DNA from: Pseudomonadota bacterium
Lineage (GTDB): Bacteria; Pseudomonadota; Gammaproteobacteria; UBA5335
Reading direction: 5' to 3'
DNA length: 64,000 nt
Assembly (NCBI GenBank): GCA_034189865.1
Contig: JAXHTV010000011.1
Location: forward strand, 1 to 64,000
Every line of letters begins with the position of its first letter. The stretch's first letter is position 1. Made by a program: the position numbers and the translations under genes. The notes beneath the pieces are model-generated. The model searched no databases and was not told the DNA's origin. It saw only the letters and a list, made by a program, of their open reading frames with translations. Below are positions 43,126 through 52,535 of the stretch, piece after piece.

Positions 43126-44040
43126 TTAATGCTCGAGTGAACCGTTGTTCTCGGGGTCCCGTCGGCGGGCCGATTTTTTCTTCGCGATCATTTCCTCAAT
43201 GATGGGCATCAATACCACCTCCATGGCGAAACCCAGTTTTCCACCGGGCACGACGATGGTATTTCTTCGCGACATGAACGAGCCATTCAGCATGCTCAAA
43301 AGATACGGGAAATCCACCGGGAGCTTGCGAGGGTCCTTAAAGCGAATGACCACAAAGCTCTCATCAGCGGTCGGGATGTCTTTGGCGATAAACGGGTTGG
43401 AGGTGTCGACGGTGGGGACGCGTTGGAAGTTGATATCCGAGTGAGAAAATTGGGGGACGATGTAGTGCACGTAGTCGTGCATACGTCGCAGAATCGTGTC
43501 CGTGACGCGTTCGTGGCTGTAGCCTCGGTCTTGGGTGTCCCGATGGATTTTCTGGATCCACTCCAGATTGATGATGGGTACGACCCCGATGAGCAAATCG
43601 ACGTGTTGCTCGATATTGATGCTGTCGGTGATGACGCCGCCGTGCAGGCCTTCATAGAGCATCAAATCAGTATCCGAAGGAATATTTTCCCAGGGTGTGA
43701 AGGTACCGGCCTTCTGACCGTAGGCGCTGGCTTCGGCGTCGGTGTGCAAATAACGGCGGAATTCGCCTTGGCCGTGGGTGCCGTAGTCGCGAAACAGCGT
43801 TTCCAGTTTATCGAGCCGGTTAGCGGCCGGTCCGAAGTGACTGAATTTTTCGCCCCGAATGGTCGCCCGGTGGATCTGCTGTTCCATGCTTTCACGATCA
43901 TGGGCGTGAAAACTGTCGCCTTCGATCACGACCGCTTTCAACTCCATGCGTTTGAAAATGTGTTCAAACGCGCCGCGCGTGGTACTGGTGCCGGCTCCGG
44001 AAGAACCGGTCACGGCGATAATCGGGTGTTCACTCGACAT
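43126..44040 (-). CDS. prk: Phosphoribulokinase
   Basis: A 304-residue P-loop kinase that phosphorylates ribulose 5-phosphate to ribulose 1,5-bisphosphate. The P-loop is GSSGAGTST (12-20). Other family signatures are VIEGDSFHAHDR, FSHFGPAANRLD, GTFTPWENIPSDTDLMLYEGLHGG, HVDLLIGVVPIINLEWIQKIHRDT, RRMHDYVHYIVPQFSHSDINFQRVPTVDTSNPF and VVPGGKLGFAMEV. The RRMHDYVHY / DINFQRVPT wording follows the autotrophic octameric type of Gammaproteobacteria more than E. coli PrkB. No RuBisCO or other Calvin-cycle gene is within the window. It precedes tas on the same strand. Confidence 0.93.
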   Translation of the reverse strand: MSSEHPIIAVTGSSGAGTSTTRGAFEHIFKRMELKAVVIEGDSFHAHDRESMEQQIHRATIRGEKFSHFGPAANRLDKLETLFRDYGTHGQGEFRRYLHTDAEASAYGQKAGTFTPWENIPSDTDLMLYEGLHGGVITDSINIEQHVDLLIGVVPIINLEWIQKIHRDTQDRGYSHERVTDTILRRMHDYVHYIVPQFSHSDINFQRVPTVDTSNPFIAKDIPTADESFVVIRFKDPRKLPVDFPYLLSMLNGSFMSRRNTIVVPGGKLGFAMEVVLMPIIEEMIAKKKSARRRDPENNGSLEH

Positions 44041-44229
44041 ACGTTACAACCTGGTGGCGACTCGGGAAACTGAGTCAGTCGGCTTCGGTTCGCTGGGTAC
44101 GAACCTGTTTCCGCGGACAATTCCGCTAAGGCGTCGAATCGGCGCCAACCTGCTTTTTTATCATAGTTTGAAGGATGCGTGGTGGGCCCGTTCTGCAAGG
44201 CGGGGTTCAATGAAAGGATCGTCAGCGCG

Positions 44230-44928
44230 TCAACAGCGCGTGAACATCAGGTCTCGCACGCAGTGGCCTAGGCGCAATCCGCGCTGTTCAAAACGAGTCA
44301 GTGGCCGTTCGGCGGGCCGTTCGGCATAGCGTCCGTGTGAGGCCAGATTCTGGAACGCTTTCGATCGTTCCAATGTGGCCAGCATGTGTTCCGCGTAGTC
44401 TTCCCAGTCGGTGGCAAGATGCAGCAGGCCGCCCACAAGCAGTCGGTCCGCCAACAGGGTTAGGAACTCGTCCTGGATGATCCGACGTTTATGATGGCGC
44501 TTTTTGGGCCAGGGGTCGGGGAAGTAGACGTTGAATCGCGAAACGCTGGCCGTGGCGATGTGACGCTTTAGGAATTCGACGGCATCACCCATGACGATGC
44601 GGACATTGTTCAATTCCTGCTCATCCAATTGGTTCAGCAGACGACCGACGCCCGGGCGATGAACCTCGATGCCGATGAAATCGTGCTCGGGTTGGTTGGC
44701 TGCCATGGCCGAGAGTGCCTCGCCGTTGCCGAATCCGATCTCGATGGTCAACGGCGCATGGCGAGCGAAGTTCGCCATGGGGTCGATCGGCCCTTCTGTC
44801 GTTGCCAGGGAGAAGCGCTCAAGCAGGGTCTCCAGTGCGCGCTGTTGGGCGTCCGTGAGGCGACCTTCGCGGCGGACGAAACTGCGCACGCGGCGCTGTT
44901 GTACGGGCTGGGTTGAGGTATCCGACAT
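44230..44928 (-). CDS. trmB: tRNA (guanine-N7-)-methyltransferase
   Basis: A 232-residue class I methyltransferase that makes m7G46 in tRNA. Motifs: the SAM loop EIGFGNGEALSAMA, FIGIEVHRPGVGRLL, the catalytic-region FNVYFPDPWPKKRHHKRRIIQDEFL, and LHLATDWEDYAEHML. The N-terminus (RSFVRREGRLTDAQQRALE) is the standard lead-in. It lies 20 bases downstream of thiG on the same strand, a thiS-thiG-trmB order common in Gammaproteobacteria. The 189-base gap to prk shows no gene. Confidence 0.95.
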   Translation of the reverse strand: MSDTSTQPVQQRRVRSFVRREGRLTDAQQRALETLLERFSLATTEGPIDPMANFARHAPLTIEIGFGNGEALSAMAANQPEHDFIGIEVHRPGVGRLLNQLDEQELNNVRIVMGDAVEFLKRHIATASVSRFNVYFPDPWPKKRHHKRRIIQDEFLTLLADRLLVGGLLHLATDWEDYAEHMLATLERSKAFQNLASHGRYAERPAERPLTRFEQRGLRLGHCVRDLMFTRC

Positions 44929-44948
44929 GGTGGGTTTCAGATGATTGA

Positions 44949-45749
44949 TCAGGAAATGGTGCCTTCCACCGGTGATGAGGCGCTGGCGTAGCGCTTGCGT
45001 GGAATCCGGCCGGCCAGAAAGGCTTCGCGACCACTTTCCACTGCTTTTTTCATGGCCGAGGCCATCAATACCGGGTGTTTGGCGCTGGCAATGGCCGTGT
45101 TCATGAGCACTCCGTCACAACCCAATTCCATCGCGATGGCGGCGTCCGATGCGGTCCCCACGCCGGCATCGACAATGATGGGGACATTGGCGTTTTCGAC
45201 GATGGTCAGAATGTTCCATGGATTGGTCACACCCAAACCCGAACCAATGGGGGAGGCCAGCGGCATCACCGCCACGCAGCCCATCTGCTCCAGTTGCTTG
45301 GCGATGATGGGATCGTCGCTGGTGTAGACCATGACCTGGAAATCGTCGGCGATCAGTTCCTCGGCGGCTTTCAGGGTATCCACGACATTGGGGTATAGGG
45401 TTTTCTCATCCCCCAAAACTTCCAGCTTGACCAGGTTGTGTCCGTTAAGCAGTTCGCGCGCCAGCTTGCAGGTTCGAACCGCGGCCCGGGCACTGTAGCA
45501 GCCTGCCGTGTTGGGCAAGATGGTGTAGGTCTCGGGCGAGATGACGTCCAATAGATTCGGCGCATCCGGGTTTTGACCGATGTTGGTTCGCCGCAGTGCC
45601 ACGGTGACAATTTCAGCCCCACTGGCTTCGATCGCGTCCCGGGTTTGCTCCAGATCGCGATATTTTCCCGTGCCTACCAACAGCCGTGATGCGTAGTTCT
45701 GCCCCGCGATGGTGAGCGGCTCGGACGGATTCGGTGCAGTTTCAGTCAT
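44949..45749 (-). CDS. thiG: Thiazole synthase
   Basis: A 266-residue TIM-barrel enzyme that builds the thiazole phosphate of thiamine from deoxyxylulose phosphate, dehydroglycine or iminoglycine and ThiS thiocarboxylate. The Schiff-base lysine is K108 in [10 protein letters not shown]. Other motifs are [31 protein letters not shown] and [34 protein letters not shown] 45749 is chosen; the open frame extends to 45902 through thiS. thiS ends 22 bases upstream. No thiH/thiO, thiF or thiC is in the window. Confidence 0.96.
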   Translation of the reverse strand: MTETAPNPSEPLTIAGQNYASRLLVGTGKYRDLEQTRDAIEASGAEIVTVALRRTNIGQNPDAPNLLDVISPETYTILPNTAGCYSARAAVRTCKLARELLNGHNLVKLEVLGDEKTLYPNVVDTLKAAEELIADDFQVMVYTSDDPIIAKQLEQMGCVAVMPLASPIGSGLGVTNPWNILTIVENANVPIIVDAGVGTASDAAIAMELGCDGVLMNTAIASAKHPVLMASAMKKAVESGREAFLAGRIPRKRYASASSPVEGTIS

Positions 45750-45771
45750 GAGTTTTGGGTTCCAATAGCGC

Positions 45772-45972
45772 TCAGCCGCCACCGACGGCGTGGACGACTT
45801 CGATGCGATCGCCGGTATGAAGTCTGTAGGATCCGTGCTCGCTGCGCGGCACGATCTCACCATTGATCTCCACTGCGATGCGGCTTTCGGTGAGATCCTC
45901 ACTGTCCAGCAACTGCGAGAGCGTGTATCGATCCGGGACGTGTTTGGGTTCGCCGTTAAATGAAATGTTCAT
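45772..45972 (-). CDS. thiS: Sulfur carrier protein ThiS
   Basis: A 66-residue ubiquitin-like sulfur carrier. It reads [12 protein letters not shown] at the start, has the [35 protein letters not shown] core and ends GGG, where the C-terminal glycine is adenylated and converted to a thiocarboxylate by ThiF. Length is exactly that of the family. The start is ATG 45972; the upstream in-frame codons are ignored. It is the first gene of the thiS-thiG-trmB unit. I saw no TPP riboswitch pattern in the leader. Confidence 0.93.
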   Translation of the reverse strand: MNISFNGEPKHVPDRYTLSQLLDSEDLTESRIAVEINGEIVPRSEHGSYRLHTGDRIEVVHAVGGG

Positions 45973-46125
45973 CGTTGAGACCTGTTCGCATCCAGTGCCA
46001 AGGGCGGTGCGAATGTTTTCGGTAAACACCTATTCTATTAGAACGAAGCCGCTGACGGGAGAGCGGCGATCATCTTAGGATCTTTACACAAGCCGATCTT
46101 AAGGTTTAATTTGATGGCCCCGGAC

Positions 46126-46199
46126 GCGGGTGTAGTTCAATGGTAGAACCTCAGCTTCCCAAGCTGATGACGTGGGTTCGATTCCCATCACCCGCTCCA
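46126..46199 (+). tRNA. tRNA-Gly (CCC)
   Basis: A 74-nucleotide tRNA with encoded CCA. The acceptor stem pairs GCGGGTG with CACCCGC, the D-arm has GTTCAATGGTAGAAC, the anticodon loop is TTCCCAA giving anticodon CCC, and the T-arm is TGGGTTCGATTCCCA. This matches the E. coli glyU type. It lies alone between the thiS leader and the AsmA gene. Confidence 0.96.
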
Positions 46200-46417
46200 A
46201 ATCCGTTGCCCGATCCATCCGAACTTGCCTACGCTTTGTCTGCCTAACGGATGCAAAGCCACTTGCGTTTGCTCGCTACGTGTCGGCCAGAGTACAACTC
46301 GGGTGGTGATCGGGTTGCCCATTCACGCGTTATGGCGTGTCTCCACTCCTCGGGCAGCATGTCACGAACGTATTGTTGGGTAGCGCTTCAGCCACGATCA
46401 ATTCGCGGGAGTTCGCA

Positions 46418-48886
46418 ATGAGAAGTCTGATGAAGTTTCTGGGTATCGCGATCGGCATCGTCCTTTTGCTCATCGTGGTGACTTTTGCTGCTGTCGCGCT
46501 GCTCGTCGATCCCAACGACTATCGTGATCGAATCGAAACGTTGGTGGCTGAACAAACCGGCCGCGAGTTGCGAATTGACGGGGATATCAAGCTGGCGTTC
46601 TTCCCCTGGATCGGCTTGGAGATCGGCGCGGTACGTCTCAGCAACGCGCCCGGTTTTGGCGACGAACCCTTTGCGGCCGTGAACGAACTCACTGCGCGGT
46701 TGCGGTTGCTGCCACTGCTCGAGCGGAATATCGAGTTCGGAACGCTCGTTTTGGATGGGTTGCGTCTGAATCTGGCGGTGGATAAGACAGGCCGAACCAA
46801 CTGGGACGATCTCCTGACCGCCAGCGAGTCGGCCGAGCCTGCGCCCAAACCGGAGCCGGAAGGCGAAGTGACAACTGAACCCGACGGCGAGGTGGCGGGC
46901 GGTTTTTCCATGGAGTCTTTGACGGTTGCCCGGGTGCGAATATCCGATGCCGCTTTCAGTTGGGATGATCGCCGCGCGGGCAGTCTGTATCGGGTCACGA
47001 ATCTCAGTGCCGAGACGGGCCTGGTTCATTTGGGGGAAAGTTTTCCCGTCAGCATTGCCTTCGATTTTGACAGTTCTGAGCCAAAGTTGAGTTTGCACGC
47101 CGAGCTTAAAGCTGAAGTGGGTTTGGATCTGGCGGCGCAAACCTACGCGATCAACGACTTGCGCATCACTACCGAGGCTCGGGGTGATGTGATTCCCGGC
47201 GGCCAGATCGATGCCGCCCTGGCGGCGAATGTGCTCGCAGATTTGGCCAATGGGCGCTTGGCGGTGGGCGACCTTCGTTTAACCAGCCCGGCCGTCGCCA
47301 TCGACCCCTCGATGGTCTTTAGCGACATTGAGCTTGGCGGTGAGGTATCCGGCGACCTGAACGCCATGCAATTTACCATTCCGGCGCTGCAGTTGTCCGC
47401 TAGGGCCGAAGGCGAAGCCATTCCCGGTGGGCCTCACGATCTCAACGTGGCGCTCAACGGTGCAGTCGATTTGGAAGCCGACACCGCTCGCGTCGATAAG
47501 CTGAGCATCCAAGGCGCAGGGCTCCGCGTGGAGGGCGATGCCAAAGTCCGAAATTTAACCGGGGCGTTGGCGTACACCGGTACGGTGCGTTTGGTTGAGT
47601 CGTCCCCGCGGGATGTCCTGGCCACGCTGGCCATTGAAATCCCTGAGACCAGTGATCCCGAGGTCTTGCGACGCGCGGCGTTGACGTCCGGATTCTCGGG
47701 AAACCTTGATGCCGCGAAGTTACAGTCGCTGCTTCTGACGCTGGACGAGACCACGATCAAGGGCGATCTCGGCATCGGTTGGTCCGGCAAGCTGGCCGTG
47801 ACCGGAGATCTCGCCGCGGATCGGCTCAACGTCGATCGCTACCTGCCACCAAGCGCGGAAGAGCCGGCGCCTGATGTGCCAGCGGAACCGGTGCCCGACG
47901 ATGGCGAAGCCACCGAGGATGTTGAGTTGCCGCTGGAGGTGTTACAGCAGTTCGATGCCAACGTCCGCGTGAGATTCGCCGAATTGACCGCCATGGATGT
48001 TGTTATGAAAGACGTCGAAGTGGCGGTTCGTCTGAACAACGGTTTGCTCGAAGCCTCACCGTTTCGCGCGGCGTTGTACGACGGCACGTTTGATGCTGAT
48101 ATTCGAGTCGACGCCCGGCCGGGTAAAGAACCCACGATGGTGGCTGCGCCTCGGGTCAAGGGTGTGCAGATTGGCCGTTTGCTGGAGGATTTTGCAGGGG
48201 GTGAATATCTCACCGGATTGGGGAATCTGGATATTTCCCTGCAGGGACGGGGTGCGACCCTCAACAGTCTCCTCGATTCCGCCGCAGGCAAACTGAACTT
48301 CGAGTTTCGAAACGGTGAAATCGTGGGTATCGATCTGCTTAACCAGATACGCCGCGCCTATCTCAAATTGCAGAATCTCGACCCCGGCCCTGAGGAAGTG
48401 GAAGGCACGACGCCTTACACGGAGTTGACTGGTAGCGCCGAATTGGGCAACGGAGTCCTTAACAATCGGGCGCTGACGCTCTCCTCGCCGCTGCTCAGTG
48501 TCAGTGGGCAGGGCCAACTGGATGTTCGCTCTCTCGACTTGAATTACGTCGTGACCACCACCGTACTCACGACCGGAATCGGTACGGCGGATAAAATACT
48601 CGGCCAGCTTAAGGGGCAACCGATACCCGTTAACATTACCGGTCCGGTCACCAGCCCAAAAGTCAGGCCGGATTTGCGCGGAATGCTGGAAGCCCGAGCC
48701 CGTAAAGAGCTGGCTGGCGAGCAAGAAAAGCTACAACAGAAGCTGGATGAGGAGTCGGCGAAGCTCCAAGAGAAACTCGAGAAAGAGCAGCAAGAGTTGG
48801 ATGAGAAGCTTCAAAAAGAGCAGGAAAAGCTCAAGAAAAAAGCCCAAGAGAAGATCGACGAAGGCTTACGCAAACTGTTCGACTGA
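46418..48886 (+). CDS. AsmA-family protein with charged coiled-coil tail
   Basis: An 822-residue membrane-anchored protein of the AsmA family, in the wider bridge-like lipid transfer group of the Gram-negative envelope. One N-terminal helix (FLGIAIGIVLLLIVVTFAAVALLV) is followed by the AsmA start motif DPNDYRDRIETLVAEQTGRELRIDGDIKLAFFPWIGLEIG and then long repetitive beta-strand regions. A Pro/Glu-rich linker lies near residues 155-180 and another near 485-510. The C-terminal AsmA domain ends with a roughly 60-residue charged coil rich in QEKL and KLQEKLEKEQQELDEK repeats. The frame upstream to 46337 lacks a ribosome-binding site, while the ATG at 46418 follows GGGAG. It overlaps mutY by one base, a common pairing. 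Confidence 0.92.
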   Translation: MRSLMKFLGIAIGIVLLLIVVTFAAVALLVDPNDYRDRIETLVAEQTGRELRIDGDIKLAFFPWIGLEIGAVRLSNAPGFGDEPFAAVNELTARLRLLPLLERNIEFGTLVLDGLRLNLAVDKTGRTNWDDLLTASESAEPAPKPEPEGEVTTEPDGEVAGGFSMESLTVARVRISDAAFSWDDRRAGSLYRVTNLSAETGLVHLGESFPVSIAFDFDSSEPKLSLHAELKAEVGLDLAAQTYAINDLRITTEARGDVIPGGQIDAALAANVLADLANGRLAVGDLRLTSPAVAIDPSMVFSDIELGGEVSGDLNAMQFTIPALQLSARAEGEAIPGGPHDLNVALNGAVDLEADTARVDKLSIQGAGLRVEGDAKVRNLTGALAYTGTVRLVESSPRDVLATLAIEIPETSDPEVLRRAALTSGFSGNLDAAKLQSLLLTLDETTIKGDLGIGWSGKLAVTGDLAADRLNVDRYLPPSAEEPAPDVPAEPVPDDGEATEDVELPLEVLQQFDANVRVRFAELTAMDVVMKDVEVAVRLNNGLLEASPFRAALYDGTFDADIRVDARPGKEPTMVAAPRVKGVQIGRLLEDFAGGEYLTGLGNLDISLQGRGATLNSLLDSAAGKLNFEFRNGEIVGIDLLNQIRRAYLKLQNLDPGPEEVEGTTPYTELTGSAELGNGVLNNRALTLSSPLLSVSGQGQLDVRSLDLNYVVTTTVLTTGIGTADKILGQLKGQPIPVNITGPVTSPKVRPDLRGMLEARARKELAGEQEKLQQKLDEESAKLQEKLEKEQQELDEKLQKEQEKLKKKAQEKIDEGLRKLFD

Positions 48887-49959
48887 TGGACTGGGAGGGC
48901 GGGGCTGACCCGTCGGTATTCGCCGATCGGTTGCTGAGGTGGTTTGACCATGCCGGGCGACACGATTTGCCCTGGCAGGGAACCGGTGATGCCTACCGGG
49001 TCTGGGTCAGTGAGATCATGTTGCAGCAAACCCAGGTTAACACGGTGATCCCGTACTACCAGCGGTTCATGGCGCGGTTTCCTGACGTGACGGCTCTGGC
49101 CGCCGCGTCGGAAGACGTCGTCTTGGGAGCGTGGTCGGGCCTGGGCTATTACGCCCGGGCCCGAAATTTGCACCGTGCGGCCCGACAGGTGGTCGCTCTC
49201 TACGATGGCCGTTTCCCGGTCGAGTTCGACCAGCTGATCAACTTACCCGGTGTGGGTCGTTCCACTGCCGGCGCCATTGCGGCCTTAGCCGCCGGGCGAC
49301 GTCATCCCATTCTCGATGGCAACGTCAAACGCGTGCTCAGTCGCCTGTTCGCGATCGGTGGCGATCCGTCGTCGGCAAGGGTTCAGCGCGCACTGTGGGA
49401 TATGGCCGATACGCTGACGCCACGGGTTAGGGTGGCTGATTACACCCAGGCGGTCATGGATCTAGGTGCCACCGTGTGCACGCGGGCTCGGCCCGACTGT
49501 GCGCAGTGTCCCGTGTCGGATCTTTGCTCGGCTTACCGTCAGGGCGAGCAGCACGCGTTTCCTGCACCCCGTCGGCGGGTGCGGATCAAAACCCGGCAAC
49601 TGTGTTTCGTCATCGTCGGGCGGGCGCGTGATGAGGTTTTACTGGAGCGCCGAGCGGCAGATGGAATTTGGGGCGGGCTCTGGTGTTTTCCTGAGGTTGC
49701 TGATTCCCGAGGCGTCGATGAATGGTGCCGTGTTCATCTGGGCGTTCCGGTTCAGGCGCGGGAAGTGTGGGACCCCATAGAGCATGTTCTTACTCACCTA
49801 CGCTTGAAGATCACGCCGGTCAGGGTCTTGATGCCTCCCGGTTCAGTCGATGCACCACAAGCTGCCTATCGACGCGGGGTTTGGTATACAATTGGCCAGC
49901 CGGCGCCAGGGGGGCTTGCCGCGCCTGTCCGAGCACTCATCAATCAGCTGTCGTTGTGA
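48886..49959 (+). CDS. mutY: Adenine DNA glycosylase
   Basis: A 357-residue HhH-GPD glycosylase that removes adenine opposite 8-oxoguanine. Catalytic E43 lies in VSEIMLQQTQ and the catalytic Asp is D144 in HPILDGNVKRVLSR. The helix-hairpin-helix is LINLPGVGRSTAGAI. The [4Fe-4S] cysteines are C198, C205, C208 and C214, in the canonical C-x6-C-x2-C-x5-C pattern. A C-terminal NUDIX-like 8-oxoG recognition domain follows (LCFVIVGRARDEVLLERRAADGIWGGLWCFPE). The start ATG overlaps the AsmA stop, so translation is likely coupled. Confidence 0.96.
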   Translation: MDWEGGADPSVFADRLLRWFDHAGRHDLPWQGTGDAYRVWVSEIMLQQTQVNTVIPYYQRFMARFPDVTALAAASEDVVLGAWSGLGYYARARNLHRAARQVVALYDGRFPVEFDQLINLPGVGRSTAGAIAALAAGRRHPILDGNVKRVLSRLFAIGGDPSSARVQRALWDMADTLTPRVRVADYTQAVMDLGATVCTRARPDCAQCPVSDLCSAYRQGEQHAFPAPRRRVRIKTRQLCFVIVGRARDEVLLERRAADGIWGGLWCFPEVADSRGVDEWCRVHLGVPVQAREVWDPIEHVLTHLRLKITPVRVLMPPGSVDAPQAAYRRGVWYTIGQPAPGGLAAPVRALINQLSL

Positions 49960-50125
49960 TTTAGCCTTGAGTTTTGGAGAGGGCAAACTCAGGGGGGCTA
50001 TGGTCACGGGATCAGGAATTCGGCGTGATTAGATGGTTGCAAGTCGCGATGCGGTCTTTCCTGGATGACGCGATTTGGCTGATTTTCGTCAGTCCGACAC
50101 CCAGAAACTGGTGGAGACGAATACG

Positions 50126-50401
50126 ATGACAAGGAAGGTTCAGTGCGTGAAGCTCAATAAGGAAGCGGAGGGGTTGGAGTTTCCCCCCTACCCCGGGGAA
50201 CTGGGGCGGCGCATCTTTGATTGTGTGTCCAAGGAAGCGTGGCAGCAGTGGTTGCAACACCAAACTATGCTGATCAACGAGTATCGTTTGACCCCCATTG
50301 ATCCCAAAGCACGGAAGTTTCTCGAGGAGGAAATGACGCGCTTCTTTTTCGGCGAAGGGGGTGTCCCACCCAGCGGATACGTGCCACCGGAAAAGGCTTA
50401 G
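50126..50401 (+). CDS. yggX: Probable Fe(2+)-trafficking protein YggX
   Basis: A 91-residue YggX-family protein, implicated in protecting iron-sulfur clusters from oxidation. It starts [30 protein letters not shown], with the conserved cysteine, and ends with the [12 protein letters not shown] motif. GGAGA lies about ten bases upstream of the ATG. The mutY-yggX order is the same as in E. coli and other Gammaproteobacteria, which supports both calls. The upstream frame back to 50075 is ignored. Confidence 0.95.
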   Translation: MTRKVQCVKLNKEAEGLEFPPYPGELGRRIFDCVSKEAWQQWLQHQTMLINEYRLTPIDPKARKFLEEEMTRFFFGEGGVPPSGYVPPEKA

Positions 50402-50555
50402 GCATCGCGGCGGTAGGGCAAACGGCGGTGCGTGGAGTGTGGTGTTTTGGCACCCCTTGAATCGTGTGATGCTTGACGAAGGCTTGGCGGGCCGCTTTAA
50501 TACCGCCCTCACGCTTCGGGAATCGCCCGCGAGCGTATTGACAGATATCGTTTGA

Positions 50556-50631
<76 letters not shown>

Positions 50632-50723
50632 TTCATTGCCCCCTCTTTTCGGTGCTGATCGAATCCACCGGCCATGGCTTTCAGCTGCGGCGGATTCGGA
50701 GACGATGCCGTATCATTATTGCT

Positions 50724-51554
50724 ATGCATCCAGGTGACCGCGGGAAATTTGGATTGGGCCGACGGTTCCGTTGGGCCGCGATGGGTTTCGTCTTTCTGGT
50801 CTGTTGCGTGGGGGGTGGCATCCATTGGTGGTGGTTTCCCGCTTGGTCAGCCCAATATCGCCCAGACCGTTCCGGCGAATGCGTGATTTTCCTCCATGGG
50901 TACGGTCGAAGCGCCTTTTCCATGAGCAAACTCGCGCGCGCGCTGGATGATTTGGGCTATCTCATCGTCAATGAAGGTTATTCTTCTTTCGTTACTGCTA
51001 TCGAAGAGTTGGCGGACGCCGTGGTGGCTCGAGATGTGGCGAGCTGCCGGGCGCAAGGTGCTAAGACCATTCACTTCGTCAGCCACTCCTTGGGCGGGAT
51101 ACTGGTCCGTACGTATCTCGCGCGCCACGATCTGAAAGAGTTGGGACGGGTGGTGATGCTCAGCCCTCCCAATCAGGGCTCCGAGATTGCCGATGAATTG
51201 GGCGAGATTCCGTGGCTCAGCGCTTGGCTCGGGCCGGCATCTCGGCAATTGGGTACGGGTGCGGACGATTTGCCTCGTCGCTTGGGGCCGGTCGATTATC
51301 CCGTGGGTGTCATTATGGGGAACCGTTCGGTTAACCCTTTTTTCTCCTGGATTATTCCGGGTGAGGATGACGGTACCGTATCCGTGGCATCCGCCCGCCT
51401 CCGGGGAATGACGGACTTTCTGCTGGTCTCTCACAGTCACACGTTTATTATGTTCGCGAACGATGTTGCGGAGCAGGTTGCGCACTTTCTGCGATACGGT
51501 CGCTTCGACAGTCCAGTCGAGGCAGATTCTTCAGAAAATGCGACTGCCTTTTGA
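50724..51554 (+). CDS. Alpha/beta hydrolase, lipase-like, membrane-anchored
   Basis: A 276-residue alpha/beta hydrolase with an N-terminal membrane anchor (AAMGFVFLVCCVGGGIHWWW, about 18-38). The oxyanion region is VIFLHGYGRS, the nucleophile S122 is in the GHSLGG-like box reading SHSLGG, the acid is in EDDGTVSVASA and the histidine in VSHSHTFIM, so the triad is complete. The FLHGYGRSAFSM and LSPPNQGSEIADEL segments are typical of class 2 or PGAP1-like lipases. A frame from 50652 exists but the ATG at 50724 is best. Substrate unknown; probably acts on lipids or esters in the envelope. Confidence 0.85.
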   Translation: MHPGDRGKFGLGRRFRWAAMGFVFLVCCVGGGIHWWWFPAWSAQYRPDRSGECVIFLHGYGRSAFSMSKLARALDDLGYLIVNEGYSSFVTAIEELADAVVARDVASCRAQGAKTIHFVSHSLGGILVRTYLARHDLKELGRVVMLSPPNQGSEIADELGEIPWLSAWLGPASRQLGTGADDLPRRLGPVDYPVGVIMGNRSVNPFFSWIIPGEDDGTVSVASARLRGMTDFLLVSHSHTFIMFANDVAEQVAHFLRYGRFDSPVEADSSENATAF

Positions 51555-51645
51555 TTATCGTCAAGTCCATCCGATGTCCTTACGATAATTTGATCCGACG
51601 AGTGCGAAGGGAATCCCCGAAAATTTTCTGCAAGAGGAGCGGGCC

Positions 51646-52293
51646 ATGTCGTTAATACACGAGCTACGAGAATCGGTCGAAGCACGACTTGATCGTTGGG
51701 AGTCGCTGGCAGAGGCGCTTGAGCTCCAGCTGCAGCTGGGTCGTAAGGAGGCCTTGGATCGCTTCGAAGATGAGAAGCAGCGATTGACCGAACGATTAGA
51801 AGCGATGGAAAAGCGATTCGAAGAGACGACCGGGATCGCGGACGATATGCGTGATTCCGTGCGCGGCCAAGTTGAGCATCTCCGAGTCCAGTTGGCGCTT
51901 GGCAGGGCTGAGACGCGTGACGCCTACCAGGAACAGAGAAAAAATATTCTCGCGGGTATCCGGAGTTTGGAAGAGCGTTTGGACTCGGCAGGTCATCAGT
52001 TGGGTCAGGAAAATGCCGAACGACTCGAAGCTGTTACCAAGGACTTGATCCGGGCCGCTGACCGGTTGGTGGCGGAACTGGAGGCGCTGGAATACCAGTT
52101 CGAGGTGGGTGCGACCACGGCTCGTCAACAGTTGGACGATCTCCGCAAGGATGTGGTTACGCGCGCTCAAAGCATCCGCAAACGATTGCGTGAACAGGGC
52201 AGTAAAGCGGAAGACAAAATGGAAGCGTTCGAAAAGGATATCTCCCAAGCTGCATCGCAGGCGAAACAGGCATTCAAAAAGCTGTTCTCGTAA
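51646..52293 (+). CDS. Three-repeat coiled-coil protein of unknown function
   Basis: A 215-residue, almost entirely helical, highly charged protein with no signal peptide or membrane helix. It contains three related units built on the pattern L-x2-Q-h-x-h-G followed by charged heptads: LELQLQLGRKEALDRFEDEK (G32), LRVQLALGRAETRDAYQEQR (G86) and LEYQFEVGATTARQQLDDLR (G155). The glycines are 54 and 69 residues apart. The C-terminal tail is lysine-rich (KAEDKMEAFEKDISQAASQAKQAFKKLF). This suggests a rod-like scaffold or envelope or nucleoid-linked protein. AGGAGCGGGCC precedes the ATG. I recognise no named family. Confidence 0.7.
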   Translation: MSLIHELRESVEARLDRWESLAEALELQLQLGRKEALDRFEDEKQRLTERLEAMEKRFEETTGIADDMRDSVRGQVEHLRVQLALGRAETRDAYQEQRKNILAGIRSLEERLDSAGHQLGQENAERLEAVTKDLIRAADRLVAELEALEYQFEVGATTARQQLDDLRKDVVTRAQSIRKRLREQGSKAEDKMEAFEKDISQAASQAKQAFKKLFS

Positions 52294-52394
52294 GGTATTT
52301 TCAAACCAGACTTCGATCCATGCATACACAAACGGGGGGTCCTCGGTAGCCGGCGATGCCCCTGCCCTTCGGGCGATTGCGAGGTCTGTCTTTT

Positions 52395-52452
52395 CATTGA
52401 CATCTGATCGACCCGGATCGTCAATGTATTGTCACCCTCATCATTGACAATG
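52395..52452 (+). promoter_or_regulatory. Repeated CATTGAC half-sites upstream of the sigma-54 promoter
   Basis: CATTGAC occurs at 52395-52401, its reverse complement GTCAATG at 52420-52426, and CATTGACAATG, an odd-length palindrome, at 52442-52452. They lie about 85-145 bases before the -24/-12 element at 52536, the distance at which sigma-54 enhancer-binding proteins usually sit. Interpretation as activator sites is inference. Confidence 0.45.
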
Positions 52453-52535
52453 AGAAAGCGCGAATTTGATTGCCTGTTGGCAACCTTTTTTGCGCCCATT
52501 CCGGCTCGGATACGGCCAGTTTCAAGCTTTTTCGC

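Noticed and set aside
45973-46125. Possible TPP riboswitch ahead of thiS
   Set aside because: The conserved CTGAGA and ACCTGATCTGGATAATGCC-like blocks are not present on the minus strand.
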